Source: Warburgia ugandensis (lineage: Eukaryota; Streptophyta; Magnoliopsida; Canellales; Canellaceae). Taken from it: a stretch of DNA of 64,000 nt. Positions 25,438-37,081 of this stretch are shown piece after piece; the stretch's first letter is position 1; each line of letters begins with the position of its first letter. The notes under the pieces are model-generated. The model made no database searches, had not been told where the DNA came from, and saw only the letters and a program-made list of their open reading frames with translations. The translations under genes and the position numbers were made by a program. The stretch covers positions 61,472,190 to 61,536,189 of the forward strand of contig CP141135.1 in the NCBI GenBank assembly GCA_035236585.1. The letters run 5' to 3'.

Positions 25438-26075
25438 GGTTGATAATTTTCATGGAGGATCTTGGTGTGATGAAAGTTTTCATCAATAAAGTAAGATTAC
25501 AAGAAGTACACCCTTCAACAACTAGGTAGTCAGACAAGATGATAAATTAGAGAAGCGATGGACGAGAACATACAAAGGAGGGCACGACAGTGGGTGCACT
25601 CTTCTCACTCTTTTTCTCCATGGCCATCTTCTTCTTCTTGCTTTCCTCCTCCTCCTTGCTTTCGACTACTTCGGAATGCAATGAAACATCAGCTACTTTT
25701 ATTGGAGAAGTCTTTGAATTCGATAGGCACGATAACTTTGGCCCCATTTTTTCCTATCTTGTTATTATTGGTAGAAAGAGAAGCTCAATTTCTCCCTGAT
25801 GTAGTTTGGTTGCTCTTGAAATGTGGATTTGAAGCTTTTCTACGTGCGTTTATATCAACCTTTGGCTGCTGATAGAATGCGTATATTGCCAAAGGCAGGA
25901 AATGACCATGATGGTTCATCATTATGCTATCAAGAGTGAGTGGATTCAATGGTTTTTATCATTTTCAGGTCTACTTGGCGCGCAAGCATTAGAATTGAAA
26001 AGTCAATTTAGGTTGCAACACGGAGAAAATTACATTTCTCATGATCGATGCCACATTAGACCCTTCTTGACTAGT
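24700..26075 (+). repeat. Diverged duplicated segment, copy 1 (partner at 33240-34020)
   Basis: Shared blocks, in the same order and orientation as the partner, include GAAACTACATA, GAGAAG-GATGGACGAGAA, CTACTTTTATTGGAGAAGTC, TGTGGATTTGAAGCTTTTCT, CCTTTGGCTGCTGATAGAA, TGCCAAAGGCAGGAAAT and TTGAAAAGTCAAT. This copy is longer because of (GT)n near 24990 and (ATT)n near 25383. Plus-strand frames from 25558 (ending near 25870) and 25590 have a hydrophobic start but are not conserved as one frame in the partner, so I do not call a gene. It could be an old transposon or a duplicated gene 5' end. Confidence 0.7.
25383..25437. repeat. (ATT)n microsatellite
   Basis: About 55 bp of ATT trinucleotide. 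The poly-Asn frame on the minus strand is only its translation. Confidence 0.95.
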
Positions 26076-26228
26076 AGGTTCCTTGTCCCTTTGTCTTTTT
26101 CAGGGTTATTTGGCATAGGGATGATTATCCATCATGGATACGCTTCTTCATAGATTGGCTTATCTAAGGCCTAACCTTTTCAAGAAATTGTTTCCATCTT
26201 TTATACATTGACACCCTATGGTAAGAGA

Positions 26229-26400
26229 TGTAGTCATGGCGCAACGGTAGATTTATCATCACCTAACTTTGAGGTCAGGGGTTTAAAGCATAGAAATATT
26301 CTCTTGCAAAATGCAAGATAAGGCTGAGTACTATTGACCCTTATGGTGTGCCCCTTCTCCGGATCCCGCATACGCAGGAGCTTTGTGTATCAGGGCTTTT
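26229..26400 (+). mobile_element. Au-type SINE, old copy
   Basis: Diagnostic order of the plant Au SINE: a GGCGCAACGGTAGA-like A box, a TTGAGGTCAGGGGTTTAAAGC-like B box, CTCTTGCAAAATGCAAG, CCCTTATGGTGTGCCCCTTC, and CAGGAGCTT-GTGTATCAGGGC. These are tRNA-derived pol III elements. Many substitutions and no clear target duplication indicate age. Confidence 0.85.
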
Positions 26401-28738
26401 ACCTAGAATAACTACTTTCTTGTTCACATCCAATGGTTAAGAGTGATAGAGTAGTATGGGTCAAGCCTTACTTGTGATGATGCATACCATTCATCTAATG
26501 AGGGGATTCGATCAACCAAATGCTGGGGCCTCCGATAGTAAAGTGAGGAGCAACACCCTTCTTGTTTGCTGCACTTAGGCGTCGAGCATTTCTTTTACCA
26601 AAACACCCCTGACCTTCTAACTTCATTAATTAACCGTTAGGATTTATATTGAAATGATAATGTTAATGTTGTTTGGAAGAAACAAAACAAGATGGCAGTC
26701 ACCGCCTCTCTTCCTTACACAGCCTTCTGGTCTTCTTTATCTACAAAAGGTTAAATAGGATAGCAGTCACTGGTTCCCTTCATCGAGAACAGCAATTTTG
26801 AATAAAACAACCATTACAAAAATTAATGAAACCCAAAAGAAAATTACATAGAATACATGTTTTGATTCAGCAAACAAGAAGTAGATGTAATTGGGTTCTC
26901 TCTTTGGTAGATAGAGAGAGCTGGTTGGCTTTGTTTTCTTCTTCTTGTCGGATGATTCTGACCGTCTGGTAGGTCTGTTATGACATATCTGTGTCCTTCA
27001 TCGTTTTTCCTGCCATCTCTCTGAATAATCAAGCTAGAATTTTAGTTTCTGTAATATGAATGCAAACCCAATTACACCCTTTTCCATTCCTTTATATATA
27101 AGACTTTATAAAGAGGTTATTTTTAATTATCATAACAAAGGTTGGGGATTCTTAACAAGATATCGAGTTAGAGGGATTCTTCAAGTTTCATGAAAATCAT
27201 ATCACCGATTATTGTTCTTTATGAAATCCATCCTAGAATGTCATGAATGGGAGAAATTCTAGAGATCTATTTTTGATAGCGGTTGTTGCACTTGAATGGA
27301 AGGACAAAAGCGTGAACTTGTAACTAAACCAGTGTCACACAATGGAACCCATTAAGTGCGCTCAAGAAGAAGAGAATAGATTATCTGACCCATCTTCATT
27401 TTCCCCTAGATAGGGCACGTGCAACAACTCATATGCATTGATTACTTTTAGCAACTAGTTTTCTCAATTGAGAAGTCCACCGTCAAGATTAAAGTACATT
27501 TCAACCGAAAAAACTAGTAGTTGAAAGCATCTAATGAATATGAATTTTTGCAGCTCGCCTAAGTAGGTATTGGTTAAGAAAATAAATAGGTTAGATCATT
27601 CAAAGTTGAGGCACAGAGGAAGAGTTTGCAGAAGTAGATAACAATAGACCAAGTTGATAAAGGACATGTATTAATTTAGTGTGCATCTTATAGTTTCTAG
27701 ACATTCAGTTGTACTTTGACTGAAATTGAATCATCTAGGTGAAATGGCAATTATAGATCATAGTATCTTCCCAAAATTAAACAATATAGAAAAAATATCA
27801 GACACCTATCAAATTTTTATTTTCACTCTTTGACTGTTGAACACACACCCAAACATGAGCATCTCGACCCATGACCTACTAGGTACCAGAGGAGCAACTC
27901 CTCTTGCACCACCACGCTAAACGACTATCAAAATTACATAGGAGGACAGAGAATGCCTTGTGTATATAGAAGAACCGAAATCACCACTCTTGGTTAATGA
28001 ATCTAGCATATCATTGGCCGATCGTAAATCTGAGACGGACCTCAATTTTCAGAGGCTGGGTTTTGATCATTTAGCCCATGAAGAATTTCCCTGCAAAGGA
28101 AGAGAAGAACCCATCTCAAGCGAAACCTTGAGACCAATAAGAAGAGTACAGATCATGGGCCTTTGAGATTTACTGTATACTAATGTAAGGAATCCAATGA
28201 AAAAATTCTAAGAGCAAACCAACCAGTACTACTTCCACCAATAGAAAAAGAAATGAAAGCCTACTAATGTGTCATTGTCCCTCTTCTTCCCCTTCCTTTT
28301 CTTTTCTCTTTCCTTCTCGTTATCCTTTATTTTGGAGCACAATGAATTTTCTGCTGCTTTATTTACTAAAGCACTAAGAATTGGAAAGCAGGAGGGAGTG
28401 GAATCCATCTTTAATCCTTCTACCATGCATCTGAATTATGGGCTTCTCTGACTTAATTATTTATAAAGCCTATGAACCACAAAGGGAGTATGGCATAGAA
28501 TTAGATCATAGTTAGGATAACTTGGCAACCAAGCAAATCATCTGATGGAAATTATTTCTTGAGCAAGAGAAAAAATTTGACACGATACTGACTGTTTTTA
28601 AAGTTTTCATGAAACTTGTGGTCTGATTTGAAGAGAGACGTTGAAATATTATCTGAATATTGACTAAATCTTTGAAACTATGACTTTTGAAGCAGGGTGG
28701 AAATCATGCTATAGAAAACAAAAAGAGTGGGTACAACA

Positions 28739-28741
<3 letters not shown>

Positions 28742-28832
<91 letters not shown>
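28742..28832. repeat. (CT)n microsatellite
   Basis: About 91 bp of uninterrupted CT/TC. Confidence 0.97.
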
Positions 28833-28836
<4 letters not shown>

Positions 28837-28935
28837 TTATATTTTGCAATTGATCCCATTAATATTGCATCATAGATGTTTTTAAAAGTGGGTGGTGGAA
28901 CCACTTTTTCTATTTTTTGTAATCCAATCTGAATG

Positions 28936-29040
<105 letters not shown>

Positions 29041-30639
29041 CTAATTTTTATGTATTTCTCAATAAGAAGAAGCAACTTATGTATGAATAGGTTCTCAAAT
29101 GGAGTGGAAATAGATGAAAAATAATAGAAAAACTATACAAAGTCACTAAAAATTAGTTGGCCCTTTTCAGCCTTTAGGTGTTGCTTCATTGTTTGAAAAC
29201 AAAAGACTATCTACAAATCAATGCAAAGAGGAGTCGACTCTGCACTACTTATGCATGGTTAGCCCATATAAGAAAAAGCATTAGCTACGATACTGGACTT
29301 TTTCTCCCAGTGTCTACCACACACACCCTCACATGGGAGGCCATGACTCTTTAGGTTAGTAATTTGCCATTTGACCTAAAAGCATAAGATGATGGGAAGT
29401 AAGCCAACAATATTTATAAGTCTGTTAGAATTGAGAAAAATACACAACAATAACTATGAAGAAGCAGCCAAAAAAGCAAAGCAATACCCCAGCCTATGGC
29501 TACTTGTAAGATATTTCTAGATTCCATGTGTCATTAAAATCCCTTATACTACGTTGGAGACTTTCGTTGGAGTCGTGCATTGTCAACAACTAGCAAAGCA
29601 ACAACAATGTAAGAATAGAAATAGTTCATCCCAGTGGTTATTATAGTTTATCACTCAATACTTCAGCATGGAGAACCAGTCTGAAGTATTGGGAGGCGAC
29701 TCCAAAATAAACACAGTAGTCTAAAACAAACTCACAATTACTACTCCCAAGCTAGCTAACCTAAACCTACTAGATGGTGAGAGTTTCTCCTTTAGAGGAA
29801 GAAAGTCAGTATTTATAGGACAAATATTGTACTTTAGGATTAAATTTGGGAGAAAAAGAGTGGCATTGTCCCGTAAGTTGTACAGATGGGCATGGCTATG
29901 ATGAAAGATGATCTGGGAAATGGAATACTTGGTACTCATGAGACTTTGGGATAGAGGAAGGACAAAAAAGATATCATCACCATAAATTGGCCACAAAAAT
30001 AGGTTTTTTTGTATTTTCAAAAATGAAATTTTTACAAACATATTGAAAATTGCATGTTCAATTTCTTACTATGATGAAAAGAGAAACTTGGACAAATAGA
30101 CCCAAAACTCAACTGGACTTGACTCAGATGGAAGACAATTGAGTTAACTAATTGGCTAGTTGAAAGGGTTTCATTTAGTATTTTCAAGTGGTTTGCACTA
30201 ATAAACCTCAAACATAACTTTGATTTAAAGCGCGTTACATTAGTATATCGTAAGAAATTTCATCATTCCACATATATTTCTTCGGCTAGCAAGTTTGGAA
30301 TCCTTCTACTTTGGAGGGTTTCAGGGATCAATATCATAGGATAACCAAACAAAAACTTGATTTTTGCTACCGAGCCAACTCAATCGATTTTTGCACACTC
30401 ATCATGTTTTAAGACTATCCCTTGTTTTTTGTTTCTCTTTCTTTCACAAGCAAAGCATTATCATGCAAATTGCTCTCACACACACACTATTAAATTTAAT
30501 CCTCTGCCAAAGGAGAAAGTGGTGACTCGAACCTATCACCAAGCATACTTCAAGGGAGATGCTGAGTTGTTTGCAACCAATTGTGCTAAACATTTGTTGG
30601 CTAACTATCCTGTACATTAATCATAGCTTAAAAAAAGTA

Positions 30640-33000
30640 TTCTATTTTTCCTTTTCTGAATGGTAAAATAATATTTAAGGAACAAAAGTTACATGATTGA
30701 CCAAAAGGTCAATAGCTAAAAGCAATTAGGCAAAGAGAAGAAACAAAAAAAGACAGAACAATCACTAATTAAGGCCAAGACAAAGGATTGTGATCACTCA
30801 TCATCATCTGGGATATAATCATCAAAGAACATAGTTAGATAGATGACTCCCATTTTAGCCAGACGGTCAGCCTTGTTGTTGGCCAATCTATTCATGAGAG
30901 AGAATTCCATGTTATGATCTATAAGGCAAGCATGAGTATGTGTGATTAAGTTGTGGAATCTCCACGAGTAAGAGTGTCCTCCTTTAATCCAACAAATAAT
31001 ATTAAAAGAATCATCTTCAATTATAATTGGCGAATTTGGTATCTAGTTGAATTTCTTGACCTCAGAAACATCTGATTGTAATATGACATCACTGGAATCG
31101 ATGCATGCTCTGATGACCTATCACTCGTGGTTTCTAAACACTCACCTGGTTTCTAAACATTCGCCTAATGCCAGCAAGCCCTGTATTTCCAAGAGAACTT
31201 CCATCAGAGTTGTTTTTAGTTCTGCCTCGTCTTGGAGGCCTTAATCAATGCCCTGCGAGAAAAGATATTTAGGTGGATTTTCCAATTCCTTTCGATGTCA
31301 TCCGCTGAAATGCCGTTGGGATTCTGCTTGTCAGCAATCCAAGAGGCCGCATGATGGAAAGAGCTATGCCACACTTGTGTTGGGTCATTAGTCTTGCTCT
31401 CAGAGGTTCTTCGATTTCTTTCACCCCACACCAATGCATCGCAAAGAAAATAGAATATCACGTCATTTTGCCTCTAGCAAAAAACTTGAGAATGCACCGG
31501 CATGAGCCAAGAAACATTGAAAAGGTATAAGAATTTCCACCATAGGTTGGCAATAAACCTTTTGGGTAGTGATGTAATATATTGTTTCTTCATGTTTAAG
31601 ACAAAGTATGCAATGTTAATGATCACCCATCCACGTTTCCTAAGGTTATCAAGTGTTAGGATGGCTCCACGGACTGCTGTCCTTGCAAAGGAAACAATAC
31701 GCGGGGGAGCAATGGAAGACCATAACCTGTTGGAGTTGAAGTTGCCATGAGGAGCATTAACGATTGTCATGCGCCGATATGACTTAACAGTAATTAACCA
31801 ATAGGTTCCAAAGTTCAAATCCCAGTGTCCTCTTTATCCGGGTTCCTGTAGGAATCATCATGAGATTCTTCCAAAGAACATCACCTTCGATACAAAGTCT
31901 CCAAAGCCAGTTTTGGAGCAATGCTCAATTGAAGACTCTCAAGTTGTAGATCCCGTATGCTTAGGCAAGCAACACCTCTCCCACCTAACAAGGTGATAAG
32001 AATGGCGGTCCTTTTTTCCATCCCAAAGGAAGTCCTTTTTCTTTCTTCTCCAAGATACTAACGATGGACACGAGGCACTTGTATAGTGAGAAAAGTAAAT
32101 CGGCAAACTTTGAGTTCACGGGTTTAATAAGAATCTTCTGGACAAGCATAGATATGTCCTCTTCCACCCGGTTAATCTTTTGTCCACTCAAGACATAATG
32201 TCATCAACGACTAATCAGGCTGTTTTCCCACAATGATTGGTAGATCAAGGTGCTTAAAATGGCATCTTGTTAATGTTGCACCCAAGATAAGCAATAAGGG
32301 ACACAATTGAATCATCCCACCATATAATGCTAAAAATGCAGTCCCGGTGCACGAAGCTCCAGCGTATGCGGGGTTTTGGAAAGGGACAGACTACAAGGGT
32401 CAATAGTACATAGTCTTACCTTGCATTTTACAAGAGACTGTTTCCACTCCTTAAACCGGGAACCTCAAGGTTACATGACGACAACTCTACCGCTGCACCC
32501 AAGACGACCATGTAATGCTGATGAGAGAAAATCTATGGCTAACCCTCTGCCTAGTAGATACTTCATAGCAACGGGTCGTGGCTTTCAAAAACCATATTGA
32601 TTCTTTTTCCACCTTACAAAACATGATCACATCGTCAGCATATTGGAGGTGAGATACGAAAGGACCATCATGACACACCCGAATGCCCGAGAAGAGAGAC
32701 ATGTCTTTAGCTTTGTCAAGCATAAGGTTCAGTCATTCAGGGAGGATGGAGAACAGAAATCCCGATAGCGGAAGAGTTAAAAACTCATTTCGTTGTTCTT
32801 TGCAATTGGTTAGTTTAAATTATTAGGCAGTAATCAAGTATATCTTCCATCCTCAGGGCAAAGTCAAAAATAGCCACCCAGAAGCCTAGGGGTACTAGGA
32901 GAGACACCCTCCCCCTCTTGTAGTCATGTCTCTGATCATAATATGACCTACTAAAAGGCACAATTGGAGCACCATTTGTTGGGATCCAATTATTCATCTT
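30640..33000 (-). mobile_element. L1-type LINE, 5'-truncated and decayed
   Basis: Minus-strand fragments in the correct LINE order. Reverse transcriptase pieces (LALRMEDILDYCLI-like near 32830, then HLQYADDVIMFCKVEKES at 32720-32600) come first. A post-RT region follows (IAYLGCNINKMPFKHLDLPI near 32280, RLTGWKRTYL, KKDFLWDGKKDRHSYHLVRW near 32000). Next are a zinc-binding RT domain (SIAPPRIVSFARTAVRGAIL, LDNLRKRGW; 31740-31620) and an RNase H domain ending MNRLANNKADRLAKMG...DYIPDDE and a stop near 30800. A T-rich tract near 30640, A-rich on the coding strand, marks the 3' end. Multiple stops and a SINE at 32343 make it dead. Confidence 0.85.
32343..32505 (-). mobile_element. Au-type SINE inserted in the LINE reverse transcriptase
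   Basis: Minus-orientation Au SINE: CCCGGTGCACGAAGCTCC at one end, then CTTGCATTTTACAAGAGACTG, a GGGAACCTCAAGGTTACATG B-box region and CCGCTGCACCC. LINE reading resumes on both sides (CYEVSTRQRV before, IAYLGC after). Flanks share TAATGCT, a possible worn target duplication. Confidence 0.87.
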
Positions 33001-33239
33001 TTTGCGTCTGCTTCGATGCGGTATTCCACAAATATCTCATCAATGGATGATCCTAACATTTCATTCTCGCATTGTTACTTCTTTTCTATCTTAACAGACA
33101 TCCTTTTCCATGTAACTTAATAGCCACCGGTGCAGATGGCCACCGAAACACCTGATTCCTTTATCTTTTCCACACCGAAGCATGCCTTATTATTCGACAG
33201 AGACCTTGTTTGATCAGTTCATTCGTCTATCAATTTGCA

Positions 33240-34020
33240 TGAATATGAAATGCTTTTTGTTACAAATTAACCTCGACATAAAGTGCATTTAGCAGAGCTC
33301 AAGCTCCTTCAAATAATTAATTAGAACGAGAGAAATTCTTATGCAGGATTTGATCTCATTCAACTAAATGAACAATAGAAACTACATAATGAATCTTAAA
33401 GGACCTCAAACAAGCTGAAGAAGAATAAACAGATCTCAATTTCCTTTCTTCACTGGGCCTGTATCTCTTTATTCGGTACGCACACCTTCAACAAGCAACA
33501 ACGACGATTATTTAGAGAAGAGATGGACGAGAATATGATGGAAAGTTCGGCAGGACAATGGGTGCTCTCTCTTCGACAGTTTTCTCCCTCTCTCTCCTTG
33601 CTTTACTCTAGTTTGGAGTGTGATGAAACATGAGCTACTTTTATTGGAGAAGTCCTCCAATTAGAAAAGCAGGACAACATGATTGGACACATTTTTCCTC
33701 ACTTGTTATTGTTGGTAGAGAGAACAGCTATGTTTCTTCTCTGGTTGTTTGTTTGCCCTTGAATTGTGGATTTGAAGCTTTTCTCAATGGGTTTATACAA
33801 ACCTTTGGCTGCTGATAGAACGCGTACAGTGCCAAAGGCAGGAAATCGTCACGATGGTTCATCGTTATGCTGCACGTAAAGAATGAGTAGATTCAAATCA
33901 TTTTCAGTTCTACTTGGTGATCAAGTATTACAACTGAAAAGTCAATATGCAACAGCATGCCAACGTAAGTAATAATACACGGAAAGAGCAAGACTTCTCA
34001 TGACTGCGACGTGCAAGAAA
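33240..34020 (+). repeat. Diverged duplicated segment, copy 2 (partner at 24700-26075)
   Basis: Matches copy 1 in order. It starts from a GAGCTC...TTAGAACGAGAGAAA block, then has GATGGACGAGAATATGATGG, GAGCTACTTTTATTGGAGAAGTC, TGTGGATTTGAAGCTTTTCTC, CCTTTGGCTGCTGATAGAACG and GTGCCAAAGGCAGGAAAT, to CAAGACTTCTCATGA. An in-frame stop and frameshifts relative to copy 1 argue against a conserved protein. Confidence 0.7.
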
Positions 34021-34230
34021 TGACGCTGAAACAACACAGAAATGGTTGTCAAGCTCGGTTCTTATCGCGGAAGGGCCACTGTGGCATGTGGCCGGACCGT
34101 CATGGATGACCGTGGTGGATGCAGAAAGGCATGCTGGGAATATTAAAAATGTTGAACAAAACAGTGACTTGATTCTTTGAAATTTATGACTTGAGAAGCT
34201 AGGCAAAAAGGCACCCCAGGCAAAAGAGCA

Positions 34231-34388
34231 GCTTCGGTGCACGAAGCTCCTGTGTATATAGGGTCCAAGGACGGGGAGGACCACAAGAATCAATAGTAGG
34301 CAGCATACAAGAGGCTGTTTTGACACCTTGATCCCGTGATCTCAAAGTCACACGACAACAACTCTCCCATTTCGCCAATGCTCCCCTT
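34231..34388 (-). mobile_element. Au-type SINE, old copy
   Basis: Minus orientation: TTCGGTGCACGAAGCTCCTG, GAGGACCACAAGAATCAATA, ACAAGAGGCTGTTT, a GATCTCAAAGTCACACGAC B-box region, and CCAATGCTCCCCTTC at the tRNA-related end. It is diverged, with an internal deletion around the TTGCATTTTGC block. Confidence 0.82.
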
Positions 34389-36129
34389 CCCACAGGAAAG
34401 TCATTGTTATAGAAATAGAGCCACTGCAGAGAAAGTCACCGACGAATCTACAATGACGGCTCAAATTCAAGGGTATATGAGCTACCCACATCATTTTTGC
34501 AAACAACGATCTAGTACAACTGATCACAGATAACTTGTCATCTCGCCAGTAAAATCGCAATCGCTCTAAAGTCGACATGGATACAAGGGATGGGACCTAT
34601 AATCTCATAGACTGTGCCCCACCAGATCATCGGCCTGGATTCCCCACCTTCAAAATCTAGGTCTATATGTACAGCAAACGGCATCTCTATTTCACAATAG
34701 TCTCAGCTATGAACAGACCCATTTTCTTTTTGCCATCAAAAGCTAGTTCTGGGGCTGTAATTCATTAAATGACCTTTTCTGGTGGACCGAATCATCAAGT
34801 TATCTCGGTACACATGCTATCCACTTCCATAAAATATGCATAAGATGCTTAAAAGCAAAAGTGAATAGTTTGTTTATTGCTGTTAGACTTATAGATATCG
34901 ACAGCTCACTTTCTATCAACTTAAGTTTTTATATGAAAATGGTAAGATAAATATTATTGGCCGACTTCCTATTAGATTAAGCTTTTAGTCAATATGGTAC
35001 GATAGCCTAAGAGGTCATGAGTTTGAATCCTAAGAATCGGTCGAAATCTTGATTCTTGATTGCCTTCTTCGTTTCTTTTCTTCGCATTATAGGTTGGCAA
35101 TATCATAGCTTGGCAATTCTCATACTTTTCCTCTTTACTCCACTTAGAATTGGGTAAAATCCTCGCTTCTCATCCTTTCATCTACACTATGTTTATCAAG
35201 CTTTAAGTTCATATCGGCCCACCGAGCCAGTGATCTACAGATTCTAGACCATTCACAACCTGAATTGACAATGCTCATGCCCTTCCGGTTTTGGTGCCTA
35301 TGAAGTGATGTCCTAGGGAGCAATGAAAGAGTCCAAGGAAGAAGAGATCTGGTTAGAATTCTTTCACAAGCTTCCATCAAAAGAAAATCATTAACTATTG
35401 GTATCATTTGGTAGCAGAGACATGTTTCCATAATTTGGTGTTAACTATGGTTAAAGTTACATGGTTGTAAGCAGAATTAATTGTGGACTGACCACGTGAA
35501 ATTCCCAAAGCCAATTTTATTTCATCGTCACCTATGCACTTTGGTCTTAAAGATTCTTCTCAGCTATTTTTAATCTTCATCTCTATATAAACTTTTTCTT
35601 GTCCCAAATTATAATATTTGGAACAACGCAAGCATAAGAAGAAACAAGTACCACAGAACAGAAACTTCTGTGCCAAACTACAAGCAAAGGAGTGAAACGA
35701 AACCCAAAAAACCAACAAAAACAGTAACTAGCAGCAGCAATATCCGTAAACAGTGAAAAATAACCAGAAAACCAGGAAAGAAATCCCTCATTATCTCGGA
35801 TCAAATATTCCATCACCTTCTTGGCTGGGATAATTTTGCTGAAAGAAAAGCCTCAACAGTTCGCGGATTTGCTTTAACAGTTCCTTTAAAATCCTCAGAT
35901 CAGCAGTCTAGAATTATCAGATAGGTTCGAGTTTTGATGGATATCCCGTCTACTACACGCCCTACTAGATAGATGGTCTAGATCATTGGAAAGAGTAGGG
36001 CTTACGCAAATCTTCGAAGTGCAAATATGTGCATCCCAGTATTACAGCTCACAAAACTGTAACTTCCAGGGCTCGAGTTTGACGGGCATTTACTTGTTAC
36101 GAGGGATGTTCCAGTCTGAATTTGGCACC
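34389..36129. other. Intergenic stretch, no gene recognised
   Basis: No protein motif recognised. Near 34990-35030 a GGTACGATAGCC...GGTCATGAGTTTGAATCC stretch resembles a pol III B box and may be a fragment of another tRNA-derived repeat. Confidence 0.45.
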
Positions 36130-36490
36130 TTCGTAGGGAGCTACATCTGACGATATGGAACTGTTGGGGTCTAGGATGAGAGTGAGGTTGTGGTTGAGGA
36201 TTTGAGATCAGCTTTGATCTTAGATGGCGATTCTAAGAGCATAGTCTCTTGGTTTGTTGATCATGATTCTGATTTTGCTGATGTGCTTGGCGTGTGCTAC
36301 TCATGGCATCATGAAGCAGCGGGTAGACTCGAATTCAGCCCGAGTTGACACGGTTTTAGAATTTTGCATTTTGAGTTTTGGTACTATGGCTAGGGATGAG
36401 CAGGTTGAGCTTCGTCTTATTCCTAAAGAGGCAAATAATAATGTCCACAAGCTTAGCCAGGGTCTTCGAGTGATGAGAGCTTGCTAGACT
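36130..36490 (+). mobile_element. Non-LTR retrotransposon RNase H remnant
   Basis: Plus-strand frames read LRSALILDGDSKSIVSWFVD (36200-36260) and, after a frameshift, VELRLIPKEANNNVHKLSQG (36410-36470). These match the central Asp motif and the C-terminal 'EAN..A..L' motif of LINE-encoded RNase H. No reverse transcriptase is left nearby on this strand. Confidence 0.6.
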
Positions 36491-36616
36491 GGCTGCTGAA
36501 TAGCATGTTTGAATATTATATATAATGTATTTTCGTAGTCAAATATATTCATTTTCTTTTCTTCTTCCATGATTCCTGTTGATGGGTACAGTTCACTTTC
36601 AAACCATGAAGAGATC

Positions 36617-36730
36617 AAAGTATCCAGTTGCTTTCACATCGATGAATAATGTGGGTGGAACGTCAGAGAGCCCTGTGTGATCTCCAAGAACTTGAGCTTC
36701 CACGTCAAAGAAGCATTCATAGTTCTTTCT
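36617..36730 (-). pseudogene. Duplicated, broken 3' end of the phospholipase D last exon
   Basis: On the minus strand this reads ECFFDVEAQVLGDHTGLSDV, closely parallel to [20 protein letters not shown] at the true C-terminus. The matching extends past the stop into the 3' flank (GGATACTTTGATC here, GGATAGGTTTATC there). The offset is about 141 bp. The copy lacks the stop at the equivalent position and has no splice acceptor. It lies in the presumed 3' untranslated region. Confidence 0.75.
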
Positions 36731-36787
36731 GAAAGCTTGGAACTTTCAGAGTGATAAACCTATCCAATTGCTTTTTCTTTGATAAAA

Positions 36788-37081
36788 TTATGTGGTCAGA
36801 ACATCAGGGAGCGTAGTATGAGCTCCAAGAACTTTACCACCCACATCAGGGAAGCATTCATGTCCAGGCAATGCTCCCACTCTCCCATCTCTGTTCACCT
36901 GAATCGGGTATTTTACCAGGTGCCCCTTCATTTCCTTCATGTCATCTGACACATATGACTTCCAATTATCTTCTGCTAGCTCATTTACACGCCTAACACA
37001 CTTGAGTGATTGGGGTTCCCGAAAAGAATCCTCCAAGGTACCCAGATGCTCAGCCCAAAGTGACATTCTGTATCCAAATAC
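36788..37081 (-). CDS. PLDDELTA: PLD last exon, C-terminus and stop
   Basis: 97 codons plus [26 protein letters not shown] near mid exon, [20 protein letters not shown], then [20 protein letters not shown] and LTT. The acceptor is GGCTGTAG. The C-terminal end has a broken duplicate 141 bp downstream. Confidence 0.93.
   Translation of the reverse strand, partial: VFGYRMSLWAEHLGTLEDSFREPQSLKCVRRVNELAEDNWKSYVSDDMKEMKGHLVKYPIQVNRDGRVGALPGHECFPDVGGKVLGAHTTLPDVLTT

Noticed and set aside
25322-25537. Asn-rich protein on the minus strand
   Set aside because: Poly-Asn comes from the ATT microsatellite; no flanking domain.
34985-35035. tRNA-like A and B box text
   Set aside because: Cannot be folded into a cloverleaf; probably a worn tRNA-derived repeat, not a tRNA gene.
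35583-35816. 77-residue hydrophobic minus-strand frame downstream of PLD
   Set aside because: No recognised family, no splice or promoter support; surrounded by LINE debris.
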